DNA from: Siccirubricoccus deserti
Lineage (GTDB): Bacteria; Pseudomonadota; Alphaproteobacteria; Acetobacterales; Acetobacteraceae
Length of the DNA: 64,000 bases
Direction of reading: 5' to 3'
Assembly: GCF_014283215.1 (NCBI RefSeq)
Contig: NZ_JACOMF010000002.1
Location: forward strand, 248,001-312,000
Below the pieces are notes generated by a model, which saw only the letters and a program-made list of their open reading frames with translations, had not been told where the DNA came from and made no database searches. Shown here piece after piece: positions 32,797 to 42,008 of this stretch. Position 1 is the first letter of the stretch. Every line of letters starts with the position of its first letter. The position numbers were made by a program, and so were the translations under genes.

Positions 32797-33893
32797 GGAT
32801 TCTCGTTGCCATGTCCGGCGGCGTGGACAGCAGCGTCGTCGCCGGCCTGCTGCGCGAGCAGGGCCATGAGGTCATCGGCGCCACCTTGCAGCTCTACGAC
32901 CATGGCGCCGCCACGGCGAAGAAGGGCGCCTGCTGCGCCGGCCAGGACATCCACGACGCCCGCCGCGTCGCCGACACCCTCGACATCCCGCATTACGTGC
33001 TGGACCGTGAGGCCCGCTTCCAGGACGCGGTGGTGCGCGACTTCGCGGACAGCTACGCCCGTGGGGAGACGCCGATCCCCTGCATCCGCTGCAACCAGAC
33101 GGTGAAGTTCCAGGATCTGGTGGCACTGGCCCGCGACCTGGGTGCCGAGGCGCTGGCCACCGGCCACTACGCCCGCCGCGTCGAGGGCGCGGACGGGCCG
33201 GAGCTGCACCGCGCCGCCGATCCGGCGCGTGACCAGAGCTATTTCCTCGCCGCGACCACCCCGGCGCAGCTTGCCTTCAGCCGCTTCCCGCTGGGCGACT
33301 ACCCGGACAAGGCGGCGGTGCGGGCGGTGGCGGCGCGGCTTGGCCTCGCGGTGGCCGAGAAGCCGGACAGCCAGGACATCTGCTTCGTCCCCGCCGGGCA
33401 TTACCATGACGTGGTGGCGCGGCACCGGCCGGATGCGGCGGAAGCCGGCGAGATCATCCACCTCGACGGGCGGGTGCTGGGGCGGCATGCCGGCATTGCC
33501 CGCTACACCGTCGGCCAGGGGCGCGGCCTAGGCATGGCGTCGCGGGATGGCGACCAGCCGCTGTATGTGGCGGCGCTGGATGCCGGGCGGCGGCGGGTGG
33601 TGGTTGGCCCGCGGGCGGCGCTGCCGCAGGCCGAGGTACTGGTGGGCGAGATGAACTGGCTGGCCCACCCGCCCCGCGGCCCGTTGCGCTGCCAGGTGAA
33701 GCTGCGGGCGCGCGAGGTGCCGCAGCCCGCGATGGTGGAATGGGATGCGGCGGCCGGGCTGCTGCGGGTGGTGCCGGCGGTGCCGGCCATCGCCGCCCCC
33801 GGCCAAGCCTGCGTGCTTTATGACGGGGATCGGGTGCTGGGCGGCGGTTTCATCCGCCGTGCCGCCGCGACGGCAGTGCCCGGCGCGGCCTGA
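32793..33893 (+). CDS. mnmA: tRNA 2-thiouridylase MnmA
   Basis: The 366-residue enzyme thiolates U34 of tRNA-Lys, -Glu and -Gln. [15 protein letters not shown] near residue 6 is the PP-loop that binds [16 protein letters not shown] near 98 holds the first catalytic cysteine and [11 protein letters not shown] near 195 the second. [14 protein letters not shown] and [10 protein letters not shown] are family signatures. It ends in the usual beta-barrel. Sulfur comes from a cysteine desulfurase, and iscS lies just upstream. Translation is probably coupled to the small frame at 32758. Confidence 0.97.
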   Translation: MRILVAMSGGVDSSVVAGLLREQGHEVIGATLQLYDHGAATAKKGACCAGQDIHDARRVADTLDIPHYVLDREARFQDAVVRDFADSYARGETPIPCIRCNQTVKFQDLVALARDLGAEALATGHYARRVEGADGPELHRAADPARDQSYFLAATTPAQLAFSRFPLGDYPDKAAVRAVAARLGLAVAEKPDSQDICFVPAGHYHDVVARHRPDAAEAGEIIHLDGRVLGRHAGIARYTVGQGRGLGMASRDGDQPLYVAALDAGRRRVVVGPRAALPQAEVLVGEMNWLAHPPRGPLRCQVKLRAREVPQPAMVEWDAAAGLLRVVPAVPAIAAPGQACVLYDGDRVLGGGFIRRAAATAVPGAA

Positions 33894-33904
33894 GGATCAG
33901 CCCG

Positions 33905-34140
33905 GAGGGGACGCTTCTCGCCCGCCAGCCGCGCCAGGCCGCCGACAGTGTCGAAGGCAGCGAGTTCCTTGGTGCGGAACTTCACGCCAAAGCGTTCCTC
34001 CGTCATCGGGATGATCTCGATCGGTCTGAAGGAAGCCCGGCCCACAGGTCAGCGGCGCTGAGGCCGGGCGGGAGCACGATGTTGTCGCGGCGCAGGAAGA
34101 CATGGTGGAAGATCTCGGCCAGGGCCAGACGGTCAGAGCG
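33905..34140 (-). pseudogene. Frameshifted acyl carrier protein relic
   Basis: Two adjoining frames on the minus strand together give an ACP-like protein: DRLALAEIFHHVFLRRDNIV then LPPGLSAADLWAG in one frame (to about 34045), and SFRPIEIIPMTEERFGVKF then RTKELAAFDTVGGLARL in another. In relatives these run on as one protein with a (D)SF phosphopantetheine site. Here a frameshift sits right before the site, the Asp is replaced, and no stop follows in place. It lies in the 364-bp gap between mnmA and the luciferase-like gene. Very likely dead. Confidence 0.65.
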
Positions 34141-34257
34141 CCGGCTTCGCCGGGCTGATCCGCGCCGATGACGTCCGATGCGCCGGCCGGTCATCCGGCC
34201 GGAACAGTCCGGGCGGGGGAGGATGCCGTCCCTTTTTCCCCCCCGCCAACCGCGTGG

Positions 34258-35358
34258 CTATTCCGCGGCCTTGGCGGCCTTGGTCGGGCCCCAGCTCTTC
34301 AGCACCGGCAGCACTTCCTTGGCGAAGAGCTTCAGGCCGCGCTCGGACACCTCAAAGGGCGTGCCGCCGAAGCGGAAGGAGATGTTCAGCTCGAACTCGC
34401 CGAGCAGCCGGCGGCGCTCCTCGAGACCACGCAGGATCTTGTCCGGCGTGCCCCAGCTCGCCGCCTGCATGAAGCCCTTCACCGCGCCCTCGAAGCCGGA
34501 CTGGCGGGCGATCTCGGCCTTCTGCTGGTAAGAGTCATAGCCCTTCACGGTCCTGAAGTGCTCGCCGAGGAACTCGTAGTGGTAGAAATTGCTCTCGACG
34601 AATTTGCCCTGGTACTTCCGCGCCTCCTCCTCGGCCTCGGCAAGGTTGGTGCCGCAGACGCAGAACTCGGTCAGCATGACCAGCGGCTGCGGCTTGTCGG
34701 TGCCGTGGTACTGGCGGTGCAGCTCCCGCCCACGCTCGATCACCGGCAGCCGCATCTCCCACGGCCGGTCGGCGAACATCACCATATGGGCGCCGAGCTT
34801 GGCCGCGGAGTTCACTGAATCCTCGGAGGAGGCCACGGCGTAGATGCGGCCGTCGAAGGAGCGCTGCGGCCGCGGCCGGATCTCAACGCGCGGCTGCTTG
34901 TAGTGCTTGCCGTCGCCTTCGATGAAGCCGGTCTCGAGCGCCTTGATGATCATCGGCGCCGCCTCGTCGAAGCGTTCGCGCGATTCATCCATGCTGAGGC
35001 GGAAGGCCGCGAACTCGCGCCGCGCCAGGCCGCGCCCGAAGCCGAGGCGGAGCCGGCCCTTGCTCAGCAGGTCGAGCACCGCGGCATTCTCGGCGACGCG
35101 CAGCGGGTCGTGCCAGGGCAGGATGACGGCCGCGGTGCCGACATCGATGTTCGGATGCTGCGCCGCCAGATGCGTCATCAGCGCCAGATTGTCGGGGACG
35201 AAGGAGTAGTCGTTGAAGTGGTGCTCGGCCGACCACAGGCAGTCGAAGCCGGAATCGGCGGCGATGCGGGCCAGGCGGAGTTCCTCCTCCCACACCTGAC
35301 CATCGCTGCAACCTTCCCAGCCATAGCTGGAGAAGATCATCATCATGCCGACATCCAT
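34258..35358 (-). CDS. LLM-class flavin-dependent oxidoreductase
   Basis: A 366-residue bacterial-luciferase-like TIM barrel. SGFDCLWSAEHHFNDYSF near residue 36 and LRLGFGRGLARREFAAF near 103 are family signatures; IYAVASSEDSVNSAAKLG near 172 binds the flavin phosphate. Such enzymes use reduced FMN or F420, often as monooxygenases. No flavin reductase is next to it. AGGGA upstream supports the start at 35358. Substrate unknown. Confidence 0.9.
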   Translation of the reverse strand: MDVGMMMIFSSYGWEGCSDGQVWEEELRLARIAADSGFDCLWSAEHHFNDYSFVPDNLALMTHLAAQHPNIDVGTAAVILPWHDPLRVAENAAVLDLLSKGRLRLGFGRGLARREFAAFRLSMDESRERFDEAAPMIIKALETGFIEGDGKHYKQPRVEIRPRPQRSFDGRIYAVASSEDSVNSAAKLGAHMVMFADRPWEMRLPVIERGRELHRQYHGTDKPQPLVMLTEFCVCGTNLAEAEEEARKYQGKFVESNFYHYEFLGEHFRTVKGYDSYQQKAEIARQSGFEGAVKGFMQAASWGTPDKILRGLEERRRLLGEFELNISFRFGGTPFEVSERGLKLFAKEVLPVLKSWGPTKAAKAAE

Positions 35359-35669
35359 TGCGCTTCATCCCTTTGGTTGATGTTTGAACTGCCCTTCCCA
35401 CGGCGTTGCGCGCGGCACCGAACGCGTCAGGGCACCCATCCGCCCGGCTGCGGCGGCGTGCTTCCGTTGGCCGCGGCAAGGCTATTCCCCTTCCACCGAG
35501 GCTTCAAATTCCAGCCCCCGTGGATATTCCAAGAACGAACCGTGCTGCCGGGCTTGCCGAAAAGGAGCGGCACTGCATAGGCTTCGCGGATGGACGCCAC
35601 CCGTCATGCTCCGCCGCGGCGAGGCGAAGGCAACGCCCACGCAGGCATGGCCAGCGGCCGGGCGCGGCG
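35359..35669. other. Divergent intergenic region, nothing recognised
   Basis: This 311-bp gap separates the divergent LLM oxidoreductase and MFS genes. It must hold their promoters, but I see no convincing -10/-35 pair, operator or small gene. An upstream open frame joined to the MFS gene lacks coding character. Confidence 0.5.
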
Positions 35670-36884
35670 ATGAGCGGCACCGCCGCAACGCCGGGCACGA
35701 CCCGGGTCGTCGTCGCGCTCGGCACGACCCAGACCCTGGCCTGGGCCTCCTCCTACTACCTGCCGGCCATCCTCGCGGTGCCGATGGCCCGGGAATTCGG
35801 CCTCTCCCCGAGCTGGGTGTTCGGCGCCTTCTCGGCGGCGCTGGTGCTCTCGGCCCTGCTGGGGCCGGTGGTCGGGCGCGCCATCGATGCGCGCGGCGGG
35901 CGCGGGGTGCTCGCCCTGTCCAATCTGGTGCTCGCCGCCGGGCTGGTCATGCTGGCGGTGGCGCCGGGGCCGGCGGTGATGGCGGGTGGCTGGATCGTGC
36001 TCGGCCTCGGCATGGCGATGGGACTCTACGATGCCGCCTTCGCCACCTTGGCGGGGCTGTATGGCCGGGCGGCGCGCGGGCCGATCACCGGCATCACGCT
36101 GATCGCCGGCTTCGCCAGCACCGTCGGCTGGCCGCTCTCCGCCCTGATGGAGGATGCCTTCGGCTGGCGCGGCGCCTGCCTGGCCTGGGCCGGGCTGCAC
36201 CTGCTGGTCGGCCTGCCGGTGAACCGGCTGCTGGTGCCGCCGGCGCCGCCGCCCGAGCGGGAGGCCGCCGCCATCGCCGAGGGCCTGCCGCCGCCGCGCT
36301 TCGCCATGCCGCTGCTGGCCTTCATCTTCGCCATGACCTGGTTCGTCACCGGGGCGATGGCGGCGCATATGCCGGTGCTGCTGCAGGCGGCGGGCGCCAC
36401 CCCGGCGGCCGCCATCGCCGCGGCGGCGCTGGTCGGCCCGGCGCAGGTGGCGGCGCGGCTGGCGGAATTCGGCCTGCTGCGGCGCTTCCACCCGCTGGTC
36501 TCGACCCGGCTGGCGACGCTCGGCCATCCGCTCGGCGTGGCGGTGCTGGCCCTGGCGGGCGGCCCGGCGGCGGCGGCCTTCGCGGTGCTGCACGGCATGG
36601 GCAATGGCGTGCTGACCATCGCCAAGGGCACCCTGCCGCTGGCGGTCTTCGGCCCGGCCGGCTACGGCGCGCGGCAGGGGCTGCTCTCCGCTCCGGCGCG
36701 GCTGCTGCAGGCGACGGCGCCCTTCCTGTTCGGCCTGCTGCTGGAACGCGCCGGGGTCGGCATCGCGCTGAGCGTCACCGCGGGCTGCTCGCTGGCCGCC
36801 ACCGCCGCCCTGCTGGCGCTGCGGCCGGCGGCGGAGCCGGCGCGTGGCGGGGCGGTTCAAGCCGAGGTACGCAAGCGCCTGTAA
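35670..36884 (+). CDS. MFS transporter
   Basis: The 404-residue protein has about twelve membrane segments. TTQTLAWASSYYLPAILAV near residue 20 and LLGPVVGRAIDARGGRGVL (motif A) near 62 place it in the MFS_1 group close to monocarboxylate-type carriers. A central hydrophilic loop (PPPEREAAAIAEG) splits the two six-helix bundles. Start 35670 precedes the first membrane helix; no ribosome site is obvious. Substrate not known. It converges with a cyclase-family gene, 115 bp away. Confidence 0.87.
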   Translation: MSGTAATPGTTRVVVALGTTQTLAWASSYYLPAILAVPMAREFGLSPSWVFGAFSAALVLSALLGPVVGRAIDARGGRGVLALSNLVLAAGLVMLAVAPGPAVMAGGWIVLGLGMAMGLYDAAFATLAGLYGRAARGPITGITLIAGFASTVGWPLSALMEDAFGWRGACLAWAGLHLLVGLPVNRLLVPPAPPPEREAAAIAEGLPPPRFAMPLLAFIFAMTWFVTGAMAAHMPVLLQAAGATPAAAIAAAALVGPAQVAARLAEFGLLRRFHPLVSTRLATLGHPLGVAVLALAGGPAAAAFAVLHGMGNGVLTIAKGTLPLAVFGPAGYGARQGLLSAPARLLQATAPFLFGLLLERAGVGIALSVTAGCSLAATAALLALRPAAEPARGGAVQAEVRKRL

Positions 36885-36999
36885 GACCCCACCACATCCT
36901 GGTGCCCTTCCGTCGCTGTGCCACGGAAGGTGACGCCGAAGCGCCGATCATGAGGGCCTCCGGGACCCCTTGCAAAACTGCGCAGCGGTTCTGCGGGGA

Positions 37000-37908
37000 T
37001 CAAACGATCGCTACCGGCCGCACCGGCGCGCCTGTCGCCCCGCGCATCTTGGGCGGCAGCACGATGAGGCAGAAGCGCGCGACCTTGTCCGCCGCCAGCT
37101 CCTCCAGCATCAGATTCTCGATGATGTGGACGCCGGCCTCGGCCAGACAGTGCTGGTGCACCGGCAGGGCTTTGGCCGGGTCGGGGTTGGGCAGCACCTC
37201 CAGCGCCATGTTGTCGGCGCCGATGGCGGTCACGCCCTGCGCCGTCAGCCACTGCGCCGCCGGCACGTCGATGCCCGGCGAGCCGGCCAGGTAGCGCGCG
37301 TTGTCGGTGCCGAAGTAGCGCCCCCAGCCGGTGCGGATCAGCGCGAAATCGCCTGGCTCGATCGTCACACCAGCGGCCTCGGCGGCGCGGGCCAGCTCCT
37401 CCGGCGTCACCACCCGGCCCGGCGCCAGATGCGGCCCACCGTCGAGCCCGGCGACATCCAGCAGCACGCCGCGGGTGATCATCGGCGGGGTCCGCTCGAT
37501 CCCGAGCCGCGAGAGGCCCCACTCCGTCAGCGTCTCCGCCGCGTCGAAGCCGTTGTAGAGCCTGTCGCCCTTCGAGACATGGCCAAGCGCGTCGATGTGG
37601 GTGCCGACATGCGCGGTCATCTCGATCCGCTCGACATTGCTGCCGGCGTCGTTGGTCATGCCATGCTTTCGCCGACGGCGGATCGAATCCCGCCAGCTCG
37701 ACCACATCATCATCAGGAAGGGCGTCTGGTTCGGCGCCATGTAGGGCGCATCGGTGCCGAAGACGTGGGAGAGGTCGTAGACCTTGCCGGTCTCGATGCT
37801 CTTCAGCGCCGCCAGCCGCTTCGCCGGGGTGAGCAGGTTGGCCGCCCCCAGCTCATCCTCCGCGCCCCAGCAGGCGCAGCCCCATTTGCCGTGGTCATGT
37901 GCGGTCAT
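37000..37908 (-). CDS. Cyclase family (kynurenine formamidase-like) hydrolase
   Basis: The 302-residue protein carries HVGTHIDALGHVSKGD near residue 100, the metal-binding HxGTHxDxxxH motif of the cyclase/KynB family, and later LIRTGWGRYFG and GADNMALE. Members are metal-dependent amidases such as arylformamidase, and others of unknown role. The longer N-terminus with WGAEDELGAANLLTPAK is typical of the COG1878 branch. GGGGGA upstream supports start 37908. It is followed by no obvious tryptophan-catabolism genes. An MFS transporter lies upstream on the same strand, 31 bp away, probably one operon. Confidence 0.88.
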   Translation of the reverse strand: MTAHDHGKWGCACWGAEDELGAANLLTPAKRLAALKSIETGKVYDLSHVFGTDAPYMAPNQTPFLMMMWSSWRDSIRRRRKHGMTNDAGSNVERIEMTAHVGTHIDALGHVSKGDRLYNGFDAAETLTEWGLSRLGIERTPPMITRGVLLDVAGLDGGPHLAPGRVVTPEELARAAEAAGVTIEPGDFALIRTGWGRYFGTDNARYLAGSPGIDVPAAQWLTAQGVTAIGADNMALEVLPNPDPAKALPVHQHCLAEAGVHIIENLMLEELAADKVARFCLIVLPPKMRGATGAPVRPVAIV

Positions 37909-37939
37909 GGCGTCCCCCGTCTGCCCGGATGCTGCCGCC

Positions 37940-39178
37940 CTAGGCGGTGGCGGTCGCCGGCTGGCGCTGCAGCCGCAGCCAGCCGATGGCACCCACCGCA
38001 ATGACCAGCAGCACGATGGAGAACCAGTTCAGCGGCACCCAGCCCATTCGTTCCTGCAGGAAGCCGGCCAGGAAGCTGGCAGTCGCCGTGGTGCCGAAGA
38101 CCAGGAAGTCGTTCAGCGCCTGCGCCTTGCCGCGCTCGTTCGGGCGGTAGCAGGTGGTCACCATCGTGGTCGCGCCGACGAACAGGAAATTCCAGCCGAC
38201 GCCGTTCAGAGTGAGGGCGATGCGGAAATGCCACTCCGTCATCCCCGCCAGCCCGGCCGCGACGCCGGCCAGCAGCATGACGATGCCAAGGAACATGATG
38301 TTCGTCACGCCGTAGCGGATGATCAGATTGCCGGTGAAGAAGGAGGGGACGAACATCCCCATCACATGCAGGAAGATCACCCAATGCGCCTCGGTGTGCG
38401 GCAGGCCGCAACCGACGATCGCCAGGGGCGAGGCGCTCATCAGGAAGGACATGGTGCCGAAGGCCATCATGGCGGAGATGACGGCGACGATGAAGCGTGG
38501 CTGGGCGGCGATCTCGCGCAGCGGGCGCGGCGGCGGCAGCGGGGCGCCTTGGGTGGAGGTGGTGCCGCCGCTGTCCGGCACCGGCGGGAAGCGGATGAAG
38601 GACATGATGGTGAAGACGATGACGTGCAGGCCGATCATGCTGGCATAGGTCGCCAGGTACAGCGGCATCCATTGGTCATGCGTCCAGCGGGCGAGGGCCG
38701 GCCCGATGATGCCGGCGACCACGCCGCCGGCCGTGACCCAGGAGATCGCCTTGGCGCGGTGGGAGGAGGGCACCAGCTCCACCGCAGCGAAGCGGTACAT
38801 CTGCAGACTGGCCACCGCATAGCCGAGGATGAGCCCGCCGAGGCACATCAGCGGGAAGCTGGCGTTGTAGAGGCCGATGCTGACCGTGGTGCCGCCCAGC
38901 ATCCCGAACACCGAGCCGACCCGGAACCCGAAGCGCCGCCCCCACCGCTGCATCATCAGCCCTGCCGGGAACACCGCGAGCATCACCCCGAGGTGCTGCA
39001 GGGTGATCGGCAAGGTCGCCAGGTCACGGTTCGAGTAGAAGGTCACGACTGACAGGGCGGTGGCCGAGAACATCATCGTGTTCCCCGCCTGGCCGATGGC
39101 CTGGCAGCAGGCGAGGAGGAAAAGGTTGCGCCGCATGCCGGCATCGAGCTGCTGCGCCATTGGGACGGTTCCGGTCAT
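37940..39178 (-). CDS. MFS transporter
   Basis: A 412-residue polytopic protein. NLFLLACCQAIGQAGNTMMF near residue 15 is the first helix, and the two halves are joined by a hydrophilic loop (PVPDSGGTTSTQGAPLPPP). QRWGRRFGFRVG near 75 resembles MFS motif A, and ALNDFLVFGTTATASFLAG near 365 is also typical. Start 39178 is tentative; ATG 39160 would remove six residues. The stop is 31 bp before the cyclase-family gene on the same strand, so it may import that enzyme's substrate; this is inference from position. Confidence 0.86.
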   Translation of the reverse strand: MTGTVPMAQQLDAGMRRNLFLLACCQAIGQAGNTMMFSATALSVVTFYSNRDLATLPITLQHLGVMLAVFPAGLMMQRWGRRFGFRVGSVFGMLGGTTVSIGLYNASFPLMCLGGLILGYAVASLQMYRFAAVELVPSSHRAKAISWVTAGGVVAGIIGPALARWTHDQWMPLYLATYASMIGLHVIVFTIMSFIRFPPVPDSGGTTSTQGAPLPPPRPLREIAAQPRFIVAVISAMMAFGTMSFLMSASPLAIVGCGLPHTEAHWVIFLHVMGMFVPSFFTGNLIIRYGVTNIMFLGIVMLLAGVAAGLAGMTEWHFRIALTLNGVGWNFLFVGATTMVTTCYRPNERGKAQALNDFLVFGTTATASFLAGFLQERMGWVPLNWFSIVLLVIAVGAIGWLRLQRQPATATA

Positions 39179-39328
39179 GCGCCGAACACTAACGATGATG
39201 CATGATTGGGCAAGCGGTGGCGACCAAATGCGCAACGCATGTCTGGGTTGCGATGCGGCCGTCATGCCCTGCCGCGGCAGAACGCCTGGCATGGTGCCGA
39301 AGGAAAACGGGCCGCGCCTTCGCCATGC

Positions 39329-39392
39329 CCGGGCCTGACCCGCGCAGCTTCCAGAGCAGGAATAAGCGCCTGAGTGGCCGGGTCAGGCTCGG
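39329..39392. repeat. Degenerate bipartite repeat, copy D
   Basis: CCGGGCCTGACCCG (39329-39342) and CGGGTCAGGCTCGG (39379-39392) are inverted copies with 13 of 14 positions paired. Spacing of the boxes (about 45 bases) resembles the better copies at 22699, 41385 and 45072, but the GCATCCG and TGACGG parts are lost. Confidence 0.45.
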
Positions 39393-39398
39393 TGGCTG

Positions 39399-40763
39399 CT
39401 ATCCCGCGCCGCGCAGCAGGGTGGCGAGCCCCCCCACCTCGCCCGCCCCGGCGAGGCCGCGGATTGCGCCGAGCAGCGCTTCGGCCCGCTCCCGAGGCAG
39501 CATGCCGGCGCAATTGGCGTGGAATTTCTCCGCCACCTCGGCCGGTGTCATCGGATTGCCGGGGTCGCCCTTCGGCAGCAGCACCGTCTCGGTGAAGTGC
39601 GTGCCATCCGCCATGCGGATGGTCACCCGGGCGGGGAAGTTGCGCGGGTAGAGAGGGTCGAGGTCCGGCGCCGCCACGCATTCGGTGCGCGCCAGTACCT
39701 GGCGCACCAGCGGGTCGTGCAGCCGCGCCGGGGCGAATTGCGCCTGGCCCAGCACGCCATCCACCGCGGCGACGGCGATGCAGTAGGGCACCGAGACCCG
39801 CGCCGCCATCACCGTCTCCGCCGCCTTGGCGGAGAAATGCGTGGTCACCGTGGTGTAGGTCTCATTGGTGATGGCAACGATGCGCGCCGGGTCCGGGCGG
39901 TGCTTGCGGACCAGCTCCAGGGTCGCCTGGATGGGCGAATGGCTGGCCAGGATGGAGGGGAAATACTTGAAGCCGTTGCTCAGGATTTCCCAATGCGTGC
40001 CGAGGCCGGCGGTCAGCGCCTCCGGCTTCGGCGCCAGGGAAAAGGCAGCGAGATAGCCCTTCGGATGTTCCAGGATACCGGGCGGGCTGGTGCAGCCGAG
40101 ATCGGCGAGCTGCGCCGAGAGCACGCCGTTCAGCGCTGCCTTGCCCGGATGCAGGCTCTTCGTCATGTCGCCGGATTCAAAGAAGGTGTTCAGCCCGGCC
40201 GCCTGGGTGCCGGCGAGGCCGAGCGCGCGCTGCACGCCATCCGCGTCCAGCCCCATCGCCTTTGCCGCAGTGGCGGCGGCGCCGAAGGTGCCGTTGGTCG
40301 CGGTGGAGTGCCAGAAGCGGTAATGCGTCGGCATCACCGACATGCCGACCCGCGCCGCGACCTCATAGCCGGCGACGACACTGAGGATGAGGTCGCGGCC
40401 CGAAAGCCCGCGCGCCTCCGCCATCGCCAGCGCCGCCGGCACCACCACCGAGCCGACATGCAGCAGCGCCACCTTGTGGGTGTCGTCGTTGTCGGCGGCG
40501 TTCACCAGGATGCCGTTCGCCAGGGCGGCGAAGGCGGGCTGGGCCGAGAGGCCGGCACCGATCACCGCGGCACCAGGGCCGGCCGCCGGGTAGAGCGCGG
40601 CGATGCCGCGGGCGACGGCGGCCTTGGACGGGTCCTCCACCCAGGCGGAGACGGCGCAGCCCACCGCATCCAGCACCACATCGCAGGCCATCGCCACCAC
40701 CTCGGGCGGCAGGTCCTCGAAGCGCAGGCCGGCGACGAATTCGGCCAGGGCGCGGGTGGTCAT
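39399..40763 (-). CDS. MmgE/PrpD family protein
   Basis: The 454-residue protein has PrpD-fold signatures: DVVLDAVGCAVSA near residue 28, ANGILVNAADNDDTHKVALLHVGSVV near 81, HSTATNGTFGAAATAAKAMGL near 151, and ESGDMTKSLHPGKAALNGV near 196. Known members are 2-methylcitrate dehydratase, cis-aconitate decarboxylase and iminodisuccinate epimerase. No methylcitrate genes are adjacent, so it is more likely one of the many uncharacterised catabolic members. It stands alone, 220 bp from the MFS gene. Confidence 0.88.
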   Translation of the reverse strand: MTTRALAEFVAGLRFEDLPPEVVAMACDVVLDAVGCAVSAWVEDPSKAAVARGIAALYPAAGPGAAVIGAGLSAQPAFAALANGILVNAADNDDTHKVALLHVGSVVVPAALAMAEARGLSGRDLILSVVAGYEVAARVGMSVMPTHYRFWHSTATNGTFGAAATAAKAMGLDADGVQRALGLAGTQAAGLNTFFESGDMTKSLHPGKAALNGVLSAQLADLGCTSPPGILEHPKGYLAAFSLAPKPEALTAGLGTHWEILSNGFKYFPSILASHSPIQATLELVRKHRPDPARIVAITNETYTTVTTHFSAKAAETVMAARVSVPYCIAVAAVDGVLGQAQFAPARLHDPLVRQVLARTECVAAPDLDPLYPRNFPARVTIRMADGTHFTETVLLPKGDPGNPMTPAEVAEKFHANCAGMLPRERAEALLGAIRGLAGAGEVGGLATLLRGAG

Positions 40764-40909
40764 GATGGCGTTTCCCCCGAAGATATGTCGTTGCGCCGGC
40801 CAGTATCCCGGCAGGCAGCGCGGCGGTCCAGCCGCGGGGCACCCGGCGAACCGGCCCGGTGGTACGAGGTTCAGGGCAAGCGCAACCCTACCGGCACCGG
40901 GACCCCACC

Positions 40910-41347
40910 ATGAGCGAGTCCGTCCAACTCGTCTGCCCGCATTGCGACACGATCAACCGCATGCCCGCGGCGCGGCTCGGCCAGGCGCCGCGCTGCGGCA
41001 ACTGCAAGACCCCGCTGTTCGGCGGCAGGCCGGTCGCTGTCTCCGAGGCGCAGTTCCGCCGCCATCTGCAGCACAGCGGAGTGCCGCTGCTGGTGGATTT
41101 CTGGGCCTCCTGGTGCGGCCCCTGCCGCAGCATGGCCCCGGAATTCGAGGTCGCGGCGACGCGGCTGGAGCCCCGGATGCGGCTGTTGAAGGTCTCGACC
41201 GAGGATGCCCCGAACCTCGCCGGGGAATTGCAGATCCGCAGCATCCCGACCCTGGCGCTGTTCGCCGGCGGGCGGGAGGTGGCGCGGCAGGCCGGCGCCA
41301 TGCCGGCACGGCAGATCATCGGCTGGGCCGAGGCGGCCGCGCCCTGA
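40910..41347 (+). CDS. trxC: Thioredoxin 2
   Basis: The 145-residue protein has an N-terminal zinc finger with Cys9, Cys12, Cys29 and Cys32 (CPHC, CGNC) followed by a thioredoxin domain with the active site WCGPC at 68-72 and the cis-proline in RSIPTLALF. The zinc finger distinguishes TrxC from TrxA. TrxC is an oxidative-stress-linked disulfide reductase in the cytoplasm. The start at 40910 yields the exact TrxC N-terminus. It stands alone; repeat copy B follows 38 bp after the stop. Confidence 0.95.
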   Translation: MSESVQLVCPHCDTINRMPAARLGQAPRCGNCKTPLFGGRPVAVSEAQFRRHLQHSGVPLLVDFWASWCGPCRSMAPEFEVAATRLEPRMRLLKVSTEDAPNLAGELQIRSIPTLALFAGGREVARQAGAMPARQIIGWAEAAAP

Positions 41348-41384
41348 TGCGCAGGCCTGTCGCAGAGCGCCGTGCAGGCTGAGG

Positions 41385-41459
41385 CCGTCACGGCCGGGCT
41401 TGACCCGGCCGTTCAATCCATTGTTCTCACGGCAGACCGGATGCGCGGCTCAAGTCCCG
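41385..41459. repeat. Bipartite intergenic repeat, copy B (reverse)
   Basis: Read on the minus strand, the left box (CGGGACTTGAGCC, then GCATCCG; 41459 down to about 41437) is followed by CTGC, a TTGAAC run and the right palindromic box (41410 down to 41385; GGCCGGGTCAAGCCCGGCCG, then TGACGG). The middle resembles that of copy C (CTGCaccG...TTGAAT), so the whole unit of about 75 bp is repeated, not just the palindrome. Confidence 0.75.
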
Positions 41460-41531
41460 CTTGACGGGGAGGGATAACCGGCCTTCTTCGGCGCCCCGCC
41501 AGCGGGCTCGTCCCGCGACGAGCCCCGCGCT

Positions 41532-41915
41532 TCAGCTATCCGTCGCCCCATGCTTGCGCAGCAGCGCGTCCAGCCGCCCGGCGTCGGCCTTCGGCACTTC
41601 CAGCCGCATCGTCACCCGGTCGTCGTCGAGGTCGATGGTGGCGCAGCGGCGGTCTATCGGCCCCTCCCGCACCGCGGCTTCCAGCGCCAGCTTGGCCGCC
41701 TCGGAGTCCGGAAAGCGCAGATCCAGGGTGGCGCTGTCGCCCTGCGGCGCCGGGCGCTCCCCGGACGACTGCATCATCTGCTCGGCCGGCACGGCGCGGT
41801 TGCCCTGGTCGCTGGTGTTGCCGGGCGGATCGCTGGCCGGAAAGGTCTGCTGCACAGCCTCCTCCACCTTGGCGTCGGCCTTGGCGTGGTCGCGGCGTTG
41901 GGTCCTGGTGGCCAT
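41532..41915 (-). CDS. Hypothetical protein with VEEAVQQTFPASDPP motif
   Basis: The 127-residue protein has a basic start, the short motif VEEAVQQTFPASDPPGN near residue 17, a flexible middle, and a C-terminal half of about 60 residues with alternating strands and helices (ATLDLRFPDSEAAKLALEAA, RVTMRLEVPKADAGRLDALL). The (E/D)ExxxxxFPASDPP motif occurs in several small uncharacterised proteobacterial proteins. No signal peptide. Function unknown. Confidence 0.7.
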   Translation of the reverse strand: MATRTQRRDHAKADAKVEEAVQQTFPASDPPGNTSDQGNRAVPAEQMMQSSGERPAPQGDSATLDLRFPDSEAAKLALEAAVREGPIDRRCATIDLDDDRVTMRLEVPKADAGRLDALLRKHGATDS

Positions 41916-42008
41916 GGCGATCCCTTTCCTGATGATGGAACGGAACGCCCTGGCACGACGCCGGGTTCGCCGCGCCGGCTCAACCGGCGGGCGGCATCCG
42001 CCCTGGCG

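Noticed and set aside
34183-34202. CCGGCCGG-TCAT-CCGGCCGG hairpin as a terminator for the LLM oxidoreductase gene
   Set aside because: It lies more than 50 bp past the stop with no U-tract on that strand; the arms are self-complementary chance GC sequence.
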